DNA of 64,000 bases from Nocardioides sp. (GCF_025965415.1 NZ_JAOPWY010000168.1:27742-91741), one strand, 5' to 3'; positions 1-8,141 are shown, counted from the first letter of the stretch. Notes: a model not told the origin generated them from the sequence alone. Numbers and translations are program-made.

Positions 1-44
1 GGCCGGTCACCAAGGTCACTAGAGGTCGCAACTCAGGAGGAACC

Positions 45-431
45 ATGTTCATGTCCGCCATAGAAGATGCCGCTGCTCTGGTCCCGTGGGCCGAGGCGAA
101 CCAAGTCGCGATGCTGGACGAGAAGACGTCGATGGTCGTGCTACACGCTCTTGGCGGGCCGGTCCCCGAGGACTGCGCGGTGGGCGTTCCACTGCTCCGG
201 TTCGCCACGGAGGGCGTCCCGGCTATGCCGCTGCTGGACGCGATGCTGGAGGACCCGCTCCCCCGGCACGACTCGCAGTCCTGCGACCGCTGCGGCAACG
301 ACAAGCGCTCGATCAACGACCGGCTCTGGATTCCGGCAGGCGCATCGGTGGTTGTCGTCGCGCTGTGCTGGTCCTGCAAGGCCTGCGTCTTCGAGCGGCC
401 CGGCAAGCGGTCCTCGCTCGTCTGGAGTTGA
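45..431 (+). CDS. Hypothetical protein with a C-terminal zinc-ribbon-like Cys cluster
   Basis: This 128-residue protein is not recognised as a named family. An AGGAGG ribosome site at 35-40 precedes the ATG at 45; a second ATG at 51 would also suit it. The N-terminal half has no obvious motif. The C-terminal half contains CDRCGN (about residues 80-85) and CWSCKAC (about 108-114), a CxxC...CxxCxxC arrangement that probably binds zinc. It is the first gene of a run on the mobile element, followed six bases later by another Cys/His protein, so a phage accessory or DNA-binding role is possible but unproven. Confidence 0.6.
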   Translation: MFMSAIEDAAALVPWAEANQVAMLDEKTSMVVLHALGGPVPEDCAVGVPLLRFATEGVPAMPLLDAMLEDPLPRHDSQSCDRCGNDKRSINDRLWIPAGASVVVVALCWSCKACVFERPGKRSSLVWS

Positions 432-437
432 GCTGAC

Positions 438-1040
438 GTGGGCCACCGGAACAAGGTCACCCACTCCGAGGACTGGTGGGACATGTTGGCCCCGCCCACT
501 GTCCTTCGGTGCGAGGGCCACTACAAGCAGGACGGCAAGCAGTGCCGCCGCGAAGCCGTCCCCGGAGCAAATGTCTGCGGCCAGCACGGGGGCCTCATCC
601 CTGTAGTCCGAGACCGCGCCGCCGCCAGGATGGGCAACGCTGCCGACGACATGGTGCAGCGACTCCTCGCTTGGCTGGATGACCCCGGCGTGGACGCGCG
701 AGACAAGGTCAAGATCGCGCAGGACATGCTCGACCGGGCCGGACTCAACGCAACCGGGAAGCTGCTGGTCGGCATAGGGGCCGTAGACCCGGTTGAGGCG
801 CTGTTCCGGAACATCCTCAACGACCCGAACGGTCTGGCTCCGGCCCAGCCGATCGCCCACCAGCCATCCCCCGAAGTTCTCGCGTGGAACCTCGAGGCAC
901 TAGACGAGGACGAGCCCGATGACATCGTCGAGGCCGAAGTAGTCGAGGACAGCGCTCCCACCGCCCCCTCAGACGAGACGATGAAGACGACGCCGCCACC
1001 CCATATCCGCCGCGATCTGGAACGGCTGGGCCTGCTGTGA
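438..1040 (+). CDS. Phage-type protein with N-terminal Cys/His 'HGG' motif
   Basis: A 200-residue protein starting at GTG 438, six bases after the previous stop. Residues about 25-52 contain RCEGHYKQDGKQCRR, then VCGQHGG, the C-x8-C...C-x2-H-G-G pattern common in small proteins beside terminase genes of actinobacterial phages. After it comes a basic helix (VRDRAAARM) and a helical middle region; the tail is acidic and Pro/Thr-rich. Known relatives are annotated as hypothetical phage proteins, sometimes next to terminase small subunits, and a role in DNA packaging is only a guess. The stop overlaps the next start by four bases. Confidence 0.55.
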   Translation: MGHRNKVTHSEDWWDMLAPPTVLRCEGHYKQDGKQCRREAVPGANVCGQHGGLIPVVRDRAAARMGNAADDMVQRLLAWLDDPGVDARDKVKIAQDMLDRAGLNATGKLLVGIGAVDPVEALFRNILNDPNGLAPAQPIAHQPSPEVLAWNLEALDEDEPDDIVEAEVVEDSAPTAPSDETMKTTPPPHIRRDLERLGLL

Positions 1041-1429
1041 GGGGACCGGCCTTTGGCAGCATGCAGATTCCCACCAAGACCTGTCCAACGTGCGGTGACA
1101 TGTTCTTCACGCAGGTGGGTTTGGACGAGCACACGCGGCTCGGACAGCACTACCGGTTCACCGGGCACCTGCACCCCCCGAGGAAGGCCGAGGAGCCCGC
1201 TGGACGGCCTCGCAATGCCGCGCCCTCACCGACGCCCACGCCGGTGCCGAGCGCGCCCGAGAGGGGCTACCGCATGAGCGAGGCTGCGCTGGCCAGGATG
1301 CGCCATGTCGGGCGCACCGTCGCAGCGATCCGTAGACGCTGCAACGACTGCCAGCGAGTACTTGGATGCGGCGGGATGGGACTCCACCAGAAAGCCAGCG
1401 GACATACCGGATGGACGGAAGTGCCGTGA
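1037..1429 (+). CDS. Small protein with two C2H2-like zinc fingers
   Basis: The GTG at 1037 overlaps the upstream stop (GTGA); an ATG at 1061 is an alternative start. The first finger, CPTCGDMFFTQVGLDEHTRLGQH, lies near the N-terminus and is given here only as a C-x2-C...H-x5-H pattern. A second, CNDC followed by LHQKASGH, lies at the C-terminus. A Pro-rich linker and a basic helix (RMRHVGRTVAAIRRR) lie between. The family is not recognised; a small DNA- or RNA-binding protein of the element is the likeliest reading. It is coupled to genes on both sides by GTGA overlaps. Confidence 0.5.
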   Translation: MRGPAFGSMQIPTKTCPTCGDMFFTQVGLDEHTRLGQHYRFTGHLHPPRKAEEPAGRPRNAAPSPTPTPVPSAPERGYRMSEAALARMRHVGRTVAAIRRRCNDCQRVLGCGGMGLHQKASGHTGWTEVP

Positions 1430-1581
1430 ACGGCCGGGCCTGCGCCGTCAAGGGCTGCGCGTGGCGCGGACCGAACCCGGACGCATGCCCGATGCACGCC
1501 GCCGACGAGGCGTGGGAGCGGCAGCCGAGCCTGCTGCCCGAGCATGTCGTCGTGCGACAGCAGACCCGGCACCGCCGTTAG
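1426..1581 (+). CDS. Very small Cys/His protein
   Basis: A 51-residue protein starting at a GTG that overlaps the previous stop by four bases (GTGA, 1426-1429), continuing the coupled string of small genes. It reads CAVKGC...CPMH, a possible four-ligand zinc knuckle, followed by a short polar tail. An in-frame ATG at 1411 would add five residues. No family is recognised. The start choice rests only on the overlap habit of its neighbours. Confidence 0.4.
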   Translation: MNGRACAVKGCAWRGPNPDACPMHAADEAWERQPSLLPEHVVVRQQTRHRR

Positions 1582-1718
1582 CCAGGCCTCGTATGGCGAA
1601 CCTCGGCGCGGTAGGAGGGCGTCACGACGCATGCGCGTGGCACCGGCGATCTGCCAACGTCCGGGGCCGCGCTCACATAGCCTGTGAACTCTGTCACCGA
1701 TCGCCCGGGGGGCGTCTC

Positions 1719-2861
1719 GTGCTCGAGTTCCACAAGACCAAGAAGTCTGCTGCCGTGTTGAAGCACGGCATCATCGACTCCTACGCCCCTCCCTTCATCG
1801 GCAAGACGGGTAGCAGGTCGAAAGGCAACCGGGTGGCGTTCATCGACGGATATGCCGGCCCGGGCCGATACTCGAGTGAAGAGGAGGGCTCGGGGGCGAT
1901 GCTGCTCCGGCACGCCAAAGCCCACGCAGGTATGCCGCGTACCGTCGAGTGCCACTTTGTGGAGGAGGACGCCGACACCATCGCCGCGTTGCGAACGGTG
2001 GTTGAAGATGAGGGTGACGGCGTAACCGTCACGGTCAACGATGGAGACATCTCGACTCACCTCCCCGACCTGCTGCAGCAGTGCGACGGCATCCCGCTCT
2101 TCGTCTACCTGGACCCGTGCGGGCTGGTGATCCCCTTTGCGGAGGTCGTCCAGATCTTCGACCGTCCAGCGGGCCGTGGACAACCGGCCACCGAGGTGTT
2201 GATCAACTTCTCTGCTGGAGCCCTCCGGCGGATCGCGGGCCACCTGACGAGCAAGACGCCGACCGAGGGGACCCTCGCCCGCATGGACGAGGTCTGCGGT
2301 GGCGACTGGTGGCGCCAGTCCTGGCTAGTCGAACTGCCCGACAAGGACGCCGCCGAGCAGGCCGTCGTCAACGGGTACGCCGAGAGGCTGTCGAAAGAGG
2401 CAGGTCACGCTGGCCACTGGGTCATTGACGTCCGGCAGCGTGCCGGGCTGAAGCCCCTCTACTACCTGGTGTTCGCGTCGCGCCACCTCGCCGGGTTGGA
2501 GTACTTCGGCGAGGCGTCCTCGCTCGGTCTCGAGAAGTGGCGCCGGGTCTCAGCACAGCAAGCAGCTGTCGGCACCCTCTTCGGTGACGACGATTCCTGG
2601 GTCGAAAACTTCAAGGCGGAGGAGGCCAGGTTGAAGGAGGAGTGGATCGACACCCTCGCCAACAACCTTGAATCCGAGTTGGCCAAGGGCGAGCCGTTCC
2701 GCGTCCTCGATCGGTACGACGAGGTCTTCGGGGACCTCGCCGGAGTAGCCCGGGGCCTTCACCTGCGCGCCGCGATGAAGAAGGTACTTGCTGCGGGCCT
2801 CACAACCACGAGCCCCGTGGGCGTGAAGGAACTGCTTCAGTTGACGCTCAAGCCTGTGTAG
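1719..2861 (+). CDS. tcmP: Three-Cys-motif partner protein TcmP
   Basis: A 380-residue TcmP-family protein. FIDGYAGPG (residues 41-49) is the family signature and resembles motif I of Rossmann methyltransferases. FVEED (80-84) could be the acidic motif II, and FVYLDPCG (128-135) resembles the DPPY-type motif IV of nucleic-acid N-methyltransferases. These parallels are inference; the family has no established biochemistry. The GTG at 1719 is preceded by GGGGGG at 1707-1712 and places KHGIIDSYAPPFI at the usual N-terminal position. The frame is open much further upstream, but that part looks like shadow of the preceding genes. TcmP is named for occurring beside a three-Cys protein; that partner is convergent here, sharing 14 bases at the 3' ends. 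Confidence 0.85.
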   Translation: MLEFHKTKKSAAVLKHGIIDSYAPPFIGKTGSRSKGNRVAFIDGYAGPGRYSSEEEGSGAMLLRHAKAHAGMPRTVECHFVEEDADTIAALRTVVEDEGDGVTVTVNDGDISTHLPDLLQQCDGIPLFVYLDPCGLVIPFAEVVQIFDRPAGRGQPATEVLINFSAGALRRIAGHLTSKTPTEGTLARMDEVCGGDWWRQSWLVELPDKDAAEQAVVNGYAERLSKEAGHAGHWVIDVRQRAGLKPLYYLVFASRHLAGLEYFGEASSLGLEKWRRVSAQQAAVGTLFGDDDSWVENFKAEEARLKEEWIDTLANNLESELAKGEPFRVLDRYDEVFGDLAGVARGLHLRAAMKKVLAAGLTTTSPVGVKELLQLTLKPV

Positions 2862-3594
2862 CGACGGGCATCTCGTCCCAAAGTCGACCGTCGAGTTCTC
2901 TGCCGTTGCTCTTGGGCGTTCGTCCACCCCACTGCTTGAAAAAGAACGAGACCTTCTGGTCCCTACACTCGTCCCGAAGTTCGCGGACCCACTCGGGGTC
3001 TAGCGGACGATGGTTCGGGCCACTCTCACCGCCCGCGATCAGCCAGTGCATGCCGGTGAGGTTGAGTCCGGTGAGTGATCCCAGCAACGGCTCAGCCGAG
3101 ACGAACCGAGTTGCAGCAGGCACGCGGCGCAGCTCGTCCAACCGCCACAATTGCTCGGACGTCTCGACGCTCACGCCGAGCCACACGTTGCTCGGCCAAG
3201 GAAGTTCATCGGCCATCCGGGCCGCACGCCGAGGCCGCTTCGTGAGCAACTGGTAGGTGTGCCGGGGCGTCTCCTCCATCACCTGGAAGACGTCGCGGAT
3301 GAACGCCGACGACACCCGAGCGTGGAACAGATCGGACATGCTATTGACGAAGATGACGCGCGGCGAGGCCCACCGTCGCGGGATGTCCAAGGCCGACGGG
3401 TGCTCGGTGATCGCAAAGCCTGGGCCGCTCGTGCGCGGGTCGCCGTCCTCTTGATACTTCGGGTTGCCCATCGCTTTTAGGCGTTTGGCCAGGGCCAAGG
3501 CGTAGCAGTTGTCGCATCCCAGGCTGATGCGGTCGCAGCCAGTGGTGGGGTTCCACGTGGCTTCGGTCCACTCGATTCCGCTGCCGTCTGCCAT
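2848..3594 (-). CDS. Phage Gp37/Gp68-family protein (DUF5131), three-Cys motif
   Basis: A 248-residue protein of the Gp37/Gp68 family. The N-terminus IEWTEATWNPTTGC is diagnostic, followed by GCDNCYA: Cys20, Cys27 and Cys30 form C-x6-C-x2-C, suggestive of a radical-SAM-like iron-sulfur site. Other family segments are VFVNSMSDLFH-like text (here VIFVNSMSDLFH), YQLLTKRP, NVWLGVSVE, SAEPLLG, IAGGESG and FFFKQWGG. ATG 3594 is chosen because it gives the conserved N-terminus and lies six bases after a TACCTT -10 hexamer (3601-3606, minus strand), implying leaderless transcription. The function is unknown. It is the presumed partner of tcmP and the last gene before the element ends. Confidence 0.88.
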   Translation of the reverse strand: MADGSGIEWTEATWNPTTGCDRISLGCDNCYALALAKRLKAMGNPKYQEDGDPRTSGPGFAITEHPSALDIPRRWASPRVIFVNSMSDLFHARVSSAFIRDVFQVMEETPRHTYQLLTKRPRRAARMADELPWPSNVWLGVSVETSEQLWRLDELRRVPAATRFVSAEPLLGSLTGLNLTGMHWLIAGGESGPNHRPLDPEWVRELRDECRDQKVSFFFKQWGGRTPKSNGRELDGRLWDEMPVATQA

Positions 3595-3600
3595 GACTAC

Positions 3601-3606
3601 AAGGTA
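3601..3606 (-). promoter_or_regulatory. Candidate -10 hexamer for the DUF5131 gene
   Basis: TACCTT on the minus strand ends six bases before ATG 3594, the spacing expected of an actinobacterial leaderless transcript. This gives the DUF5131 gene its own promoter at the element edge. No convincing -35 is visible. Confidence 0.4.
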
Positions 3607-3699
3607 TGTCACCAGCCACCGACAGTTCAGCAAGACAAGGTCGTTTCGGACGAGGCCTAGCGTCCTCAGGAGTCGGCCAGTACGCTACTCCTTGTCAAC

Positions 3700-4017
3700 C
3701 TACGAGGGGTCGTTGATCCACACCTCCTCGACCTCGGGGTCGTCGAGGAACTGCTGCAGCGGCCCGAAGCCCGACACCCGGGCCACCAGCTCCCCGACCA
3801 TCACCCCGTCGTCGGCGATCGGTGCGACGGCGCCGGTCAGGCTGAGCTCGTCGTGGTCGCGGACGACGTCCTCGGCGATGCGGCGTACGACGGGAGCCTC
3901 GCGCTGCGGGTCGACGCCCTCGCGGCGCACCCGCTCGCGGACGTCGGCGTCGAGCCGCTCGACGAGCTCGTCGTGCGCGGCCGAGGCACGATCGGCCGCC
4001 AGACGGTCCACGGACAT
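3700..4017 (-). pseudogene. cpaF: cpaF-type (TadA) secretion ATPase, N-terminal fragment cut by the element
   Basis: About 105 residues remain of a CpaF/TadA family ATPase, which normally exceeds 400 residues and powers Flp/tad pilus assembly or type II/IV secretion. RRIAEDVVRDHDELSLTG, then GFGPLQQFLDDPEVEEVWIND, match the family's N-terminal region, which normally continues into the Walker A domain. Here a stop (3700-3702) comes immediately after DPS, exactly where element-like sequence begins, so the ATPase domain is missing. ATG 4017 follows GCAGGAACC on the minus strand; GTG 4047 is an alternative. The remainder presumably lies beyond the left end of the element. cpaB- and cpaE-like genes sit 26 kb away at 30.1-32.1 kb. 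Confidence 0.75.
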
Positions 4018-4113
4018 GGTGGTTCCTGCTTCCCCGAGAAGGTGCACCGTGGACGCTACCCAGCCCTGAGCACGGGAAACAGGGGTCAGGTAAAGGTTGT
4101 GGACAACCTCGCC

Positions 4114-7100
4114 TCACGGCTCCGGGAGCGGCCGCACCTCGCCGATGGTCCACGCGCTCTCGTCCACCAGCGGCTCCGCCAGCCACCCGGTGACGACGCG
4201 GCGGTAGTCGAGGGTGTGCTGGTAGCCGCTGTGCGTGAAGACCGTCGGACCGGGATCGCCGGCAGCACGCGGCGGCACCTCGGGGGTGCACACGTCGTGG
4301 TCGGAGTCTGCGTCGGAGAAGACCCGCCAGCCCAGCGGATCGGCGCGCCGGAACAGGTTGACCCAGCCGTCGTGCCCGAGCAGGTCCCACAGGGTCGGCG
4401 TCGTCGCACCCGGCGGCGACACGTGTTCGACGACCGCGCCGTCACTCGGCACGTCGGGCTGCACGTCGGTGAAGGTCGGAGTGCCGTCGGTGGCTGCGTA
4501 GCCCAGCACGCCGGGCCCCAGCACCCGCGGGAAGATCCTGCCGTAGAGCGCCCGCAGCTGGCTGCCGTACGTCACGAACCTGACGTGCCGCAGCTCGTCG
4601 GGGTCCAGGCGGATCAGCGTCGCCGCCGCGATCAGCGAGCCCTGGCTGTGCCCGGAGACCACGACCAGGCCGCGTCGCTCGAGCCCCCACCGGATCCGCG
4701 TGGTCATCTCCGGCACCACGCGCTCGGCGTAGCAGGGCGGGCTCAGCGGGTGGGCCGCGCGCGGCCAGAAGGTCGTCAGGTCCCACAGGATGCCGACCGC
4801 CTTGCGGGTCGCCTCCGACCGGCGGACATAGCTGCTCAGCAGGACCAGGCCGGCGCTGAGGCCGAGCACGACGTAGAGCGACAGGCTCGCGACCAGGTGC
4901 GGCAGGTCGCTGCGCCACTGCGGGAAGAGCGTGCTGACGAGGGTGTTGGGCGGCAGGCCCGTCGCCGACAGGCACAGCAGCAGCAGGACCGACACCACCG
5001 TCACGCCGCCCAGCAGCTCGATCATCCGCTCCGCGCGGTGGGCGTACGCCGCCCGCAGCCGCTTGTGGCGGACGTCGACCCGTGACTCCGTCGGCACGTC
5101 CTCCTTCTCCACCAGCCTCTTGATGGGGGCCTTGAGCCGCCGGTGCAGGCGGACCCAGCAGGCCGTCGCGATGAGGCCCGACAGGACGGCCCACAGGACC
5201 TGCACGATCGGCGCCCAGACCAGCACCTGCGGCAGCACCAGCGGGGTCGTCGGGGGCTCGGCGACCTCGAGCCGGACCCGCCCGTCCGCGGCGAGGGAGA
5301 GGATCTTGCCGCTCACCGTCACCTCCGCCCCGGAGACGAAGCCCGGCGTCTCGGGGTGGCACGACGCGGGGACGGCGTCGCCCTCGTCGACCCAGCAGGT
5401 GTCCGCGAGCAGCAGCGTCTCGTCCTCCATCTGCAGCGTGCCGTCCAGCACGACGGTGTCGGGCAGCGTGCGGCGCAGCAGGCCCTCGGTGACCTCGGCG
5501 GTGTCCACCACCACCGAGCCGCGCAGCAGCTGCGGGGTCTCCCCCATCACCACGATGCCGTCGCGCAGCACCGCGCCCTTCGCGAGCGCGACAACCAGGT
5601 CGGCCTCGGCACCGGTCACCTCCTGCGGCGGCGTCGAGTCCTCGACCGCCTTCTGGTCCGACGTCAGGTCCGAGACCGACTGGTCGGGGCCGTTGAGGTA
5701 GTCCGAGGCTGCGGTCACGGCCGCGGTGGTGAAGAGCAGCCCGATCCAGCCGGCGGCCCCGATCAGCACGGCCGCCCCGCCGCCGTTCCAGGCCTGCGCG
5801 CGCCGCTTCTTCTCCGGGCGCCCCTGTCGCAGCTGCCAGACCAGCATGGCGACGAAGAAGGCCATGGCGAAGGCGCCCGACGCGGCCAGCACCCGCTGCA
5901 CCTGCTCGGTGGTCCGGTCGGTGCCGAGGCTCAGCCCGGCCGCGATCGCGACGCCGGCGATGAAGAGGACGATCGTCAGCGTCGCGGGCAGGGCCGTCAG
6001 GCGCCCGGCGACGAAGACGGCGATGTTGACCGCCGACAGGGCGACGAAGACCCCGATGAACCACAGGTTGTGGCCGAACCAGCCGGCGCCGGAGTCCCAC
6101 TCGCGGGAGCCCTCCGCCGACGCGACGTACAACCAGAGGAGCCGGGTGACGACCAGCAGCACGGTGAGCCGCAGCAGCCGTCGCGCCCAGCGGTCGGCAG
6201 GGCCTGAGCCGTCCACCTCGGGCGCCCGGTGCTCCAGGTCCTGCGGGTGCAGCCGCGCCGCCGCCCCGAACGCGACGACCAGGACCGCGATCGCCGCGAG
6301 CGTCCAGGCGCTGGGGCGGTCCGCGAGGCGGTCGACCTGCACCCCGACGTACGCCATCACGGTGGCGATGCCGGCGGAGAGGTGGATCCGCTGGAGCCGG
6401 AGCGTGCGGCGGGTGGACGACCAGAACCGCGTGTCCTGCAGCAGGTGCTCACCGCCGCCCGTGCCGTCGCTGTCGAGGCACGACTCGTAGCGCGCGAGCG
6501 ACTGGCGCGAGAGGAACCACATCACGCCGATGCCGGCCAGCGGCACGACCGCCGCCACCGCCAGCCGCTGGCTCGGGGCCAGGAACATCATGAAGTCCAG
6601 CAGGCCCGGCAGCACGTCGCAGCTCTTCGTCCCGCCGCGGTAGCACTGCCACGCCACCAGGTCGAGGGAGACGAAGCAGGCCGTCAGCACGATCAGCATC
6701 GTCAGCAGGAGCGCCGCCCAGCGCACCACCACGGCACCCCAGACGCCGCGCCGGTCGTGGAGCCCGACGTGGAGGCGCGCCCAGTAGGCCAGGTTGATCA
6801 GGGCGAAGGGCAGCAGCCCCAGCCACAGCACCCGCTGCACCCAGCCCAGCGCGCCGCGGACCGCGGAGGTGAGGGCCCCCCAGCTGTAGGCCTCGACCGC
6901 ATGTCCGGGTCGCAGCTCGCGACGCGGCAGCGCCCCGTCGGCGCGGAACACCCCGGTGATGCCGTCACCCGCGACCTGGCGCGGGTCCTTGGCCCCGAGC
7001 ATCGACGAGGGCGACGTGCCGTGCACGCCGTGGACGCGCAGCTCCAGCGCGGCGCGCGGCTCCGGCCCCGGGTCGACGCGTACGGCAGTCCCGAGGTCCC

Positions 7101-7131
7101 GACACCAGCGCCACCGGGCCAGGATGCCCAT
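4114..7131 (-). CDS. Large integral membrane protein with C-terminal lipase-like domain
   Basis: A 1,005-residue protein. About a dozen hydrophobic segments occupy the N-terminal 460 residues and a second block near 630-770; an acidic soluble insert lies between. The C-terminal 250 residues contain VVVSGHSQGSLIAA (Ser near residue 830), the GxSxG nucleophile elbow of alpha/beta hydrolases, and a late His in THSGYQH that could complete a triad. Near the N-terminus RVHGVHGTSPSSML also looks hydrolase-like. Relatives in actinobacteria are annotated as hypothetical. Membrane-bound esterase or lipase activity is inferred from the motif only. It starts at ATG 7131 and is transcribed alone. Confidence 0.75.
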   Translation of the reverse strand: MGILARWRWCRDLGTAVRVDPGPEPRAALELRVHGVHGTSPSSMLGAKDPRQVAGDGITGVFRADGALPRRELRPGHAVEAYSWGALTSAVRGALGWVQRVLWLGLLPFALINLAYWARLHVGLHDRRGVWGAVVVRWAALLLTMLIVLTACFVSLDLVAWQCYRGGTKSCDVLPGLLDFMMFLAPSQRLAVAAVVPLAGIGVMWFLSRQSLARYESCLDSDGTGGGEHLLQDTRFWSSTRRTLRLQRIHLSAGIATVMAYVGVQVDRLADRPSAWTLAAIAVLVVAFGAAARLHPQDLEHRAPEVDGSGPADRWARRLLRLTVLLVVTRLLWLYVASAEGSREWDSGAGWFGHNLWFIGVFVALSAVNIAVFVAGRLTALPATLTIVLFIAGVAIAAGLSLGTDRTTEQVQRVLAASGAFAMAFFVAMLVWQLRQGRPEKKRRAQAWNGGGAAVLIGAAGWIGLLFTTAAVTAASDYLNGPDQSVSDLTSDQKAVEDSTPPQEVTGAEADLVVALAKGAVLRDGIVVMGETPQLLRGSVVVDTAEVTEGLLRRTLPDTVVLDGTLQMEDETLLLADTCWVDEGDAVPASCHPETPGFVSGAEVTVSGKILSLAADGRVRLEVAEPPTTPLVLPQVLVWAPIVQVLWAVLSGLIATACWVRLHRRLKAPIKRLVEKEDVPTESRVDVRHKRLRAAYAHRAERMIELLGGVTVVSVLLLLCLSATGLPPNTLVSTLFPQWRSDLPHLVASLSLYVVLGLSAGLVLLSSYVRRSEATRKAVGILWDLTTFWPRAAHPLSPPCYAERVVPEMTTRIRWGLERRGLVVVSGHSQGSLIAAATLIRLDPDELRHVRFVTYGSQLRALYGRIFPRVLGPGVLGYAATDGTPTFTDVQPDVPSDGAVVEHVSPPGATTPTLWDLLGHDGWVNLFRRADPLGWRVFSDADSDHDVCTPEVPPRAAGDPGPTVFTHSGYQHTLDYRRVVTGWLAEPLVDESAWTIGEVRPLPEP

Positions 7132-7211
7132 AGGGGCATGCTGGCCCTCGCGCGGGCGTGGGTAAAGGAACGGCCGCCCTGGTCTAGCCGCGACCCAGTG
7201 GCGCGAGCGGC

Positions 7212-7901
7212 CTAGGCGCCGGTCTCGAGCCGGAAGCCGACGCCGCGGATCGCGACGACCTTCTCGCCGGCGTCGGCGGCCTCGAGCTTGCTGCGCAGGC
7301 GGCCGATGGTGACGTCGAGGGTCTTGGTCGAGCCATACCAGTTCTGGTCCCAGACCTGGTTCATCAGGGTCTCGCGCGGCACGACCTTGTCGTGGTGGGA
7401 CGCGAGCACCGCGAGGACGTCGAACTCCTTGGCGGTCAGCGCGATCTCGCGCTCGCCGAGGTGCACGCGGCGCGAGGCCGCGTCGATCTTGAGCCCCGAG
7501 GCGGTGGTGACGGTGGTGCCCTCCTGGACGACCTGCGTGCTGCGACGCAGCAGGGCGCGCACCCGCGCGAGGAGCTCGGCGAGACCGAAGGGCTTGGCGA
7601 GGTAGTCGTCGGCGCCGACGTCGAGGCCGACCACGCGGTCGAGCTCGCCGGCCCGGGCGGTCACCATGATGATCCCGCCGAGGTATCCACCGGCCCGCAT
7701 CTGGCGACAGACGTCGATCCCGTCCATGTCGGGGAGGCCGAGATCGAGGATGACGACGGCCGGCGCCTGCTCGATGACGAACGACACCGCCTCTGCGCCA
7801 CCCGAGACGCGAGTGACCTCGTAACCCTCTCGCTCCAGGGTGCGCATCAGGGGGACGGCGATGTCTTCCTCGTCCTCGACCACCAACACGTCATGCACCA
7901 T
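7212..7901 (-). CDS. OmpR/PhoB-family response regulator (orphan)
   Basis: A 229-residue two-component regulator. The receiver domain has the acidic pair E9/D10, phospho-acceptor Asp53 in VVILDLGLPDMDG, Thr81 and Lys103 (YLAKPF). The C-terminal winged helix runs from about 130 to 229 (LTAKEFDVLAVLASH, then TLDVTIGRLRSKLE, VAIRGVGFRLE). No histidine kinase lies beside it, so its signal is unknown. ATG 7901 is preferred over an in-frame ATG 12 bases upstream because a TATGCT hexamer ends seven bases before it. The gene is flanked by same-strand genes but separated enough to stand alone. Confidence 0.92.
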   Translation of the reverse strand: MVHDVLVVEDEEDIAVPLMRTLEREGYEVTRVSGGAEAVSFVIEQAPAVVILDLGLPDMDGIDVCRQMRAGGYLGGIIMVTARAGELDRVVGLDVGADDYLAKPFGLAELLARVRALLRRSTQVVQEGTTVTTASGLKIDAASRRVHLGEREIALTAKEFDVLAVLASHHDKVVPRETLMNQVWDQNWYGSTKTLDVTIGRLRSKLEAADAGEKVVAIRGVGFRLETGA

Positions 7902-7908
7902 GCGAAGG

Positions 7909-7914
7909 AGCATA
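7909..7914 (-). promoter_or_regulatory. -10 hexamer TATGCT, leaderless response-regulator promoter
   Basis: TATGCT on the minus strand, seven bases before ATG 7901. It fits TAnnnT well and leaves no room for a ribosome site, so a leaderless message is expected. Confidence 0.5.
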
Positions 7915-7923
7915 GAGGGAGGG

Positions 7924-8070
7924 TCAGCGGTTGGTGACGTGATTGCCCATGTCAGCGGTCTGCGTGACGACCGTCTGGGCCGGGACCGCGGGAGCCTGCT
8001 CGCCGGGCCCGAGCACGACGGCTCCGGAAGCCAGGAGGACTGCGACCGGGATCAGCATGATGCGGGACAT
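7924..8070 (-). CDS. Tiny secreted protein
   Basis: A 48-residue open frame starting at ATG 8070: MSRIMLIPVAVLLASGAVVL forms a signal peptide with a possible cleavage after the Pro/Ala-rich stretch (EQAPAVPA), leaving a mature peptide of about 17-25 residues (TVVTQTADMGNHVTNR). GGTGAC just upstream is a poor ribosome site; an ATG 12 bases upstream is an alternative. It lies between ligD-pol and the response regulator on the same strand. No homologous family is recognised; the clear signal sequence is the main support. Confidence 0.45.
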   Translation of the reverse strand: MSRIMLIPVAVLLASGAVVLGPGEQAPAVPAQTVVTQTADMGNHVTNR

Positions 8071-8141
8071 GTCACCAAGCATCCGGTCCGCAGATCCACA
8101 CCCGACCCTCATGGTGGTGACACAAGGTAAAAGATTCCGGG

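Larger units (their letters stand above)
1..3699. mobile_element. Right end of an integrated phage-like element
   Basis: This block differs from the rest of the window. Codon use is less G+C-extreme, the genes are short and tightly stacked, and their motifs (Cys/His small proteins, TcmP, DUF5131) are typical of actinobacterial phages and integrative elements. It stops where a chromosomal cpaF-type gene is cut at 3700. The left end, the integrase and the rest of cpaF must lie before base 1, so whether it is a prophage, an ICE or a satellite cannot be told. The boundary is inferred from loss of cpaF homology; no duplicated attachment core can be seen because only one end is present. Confidence 0.6.
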
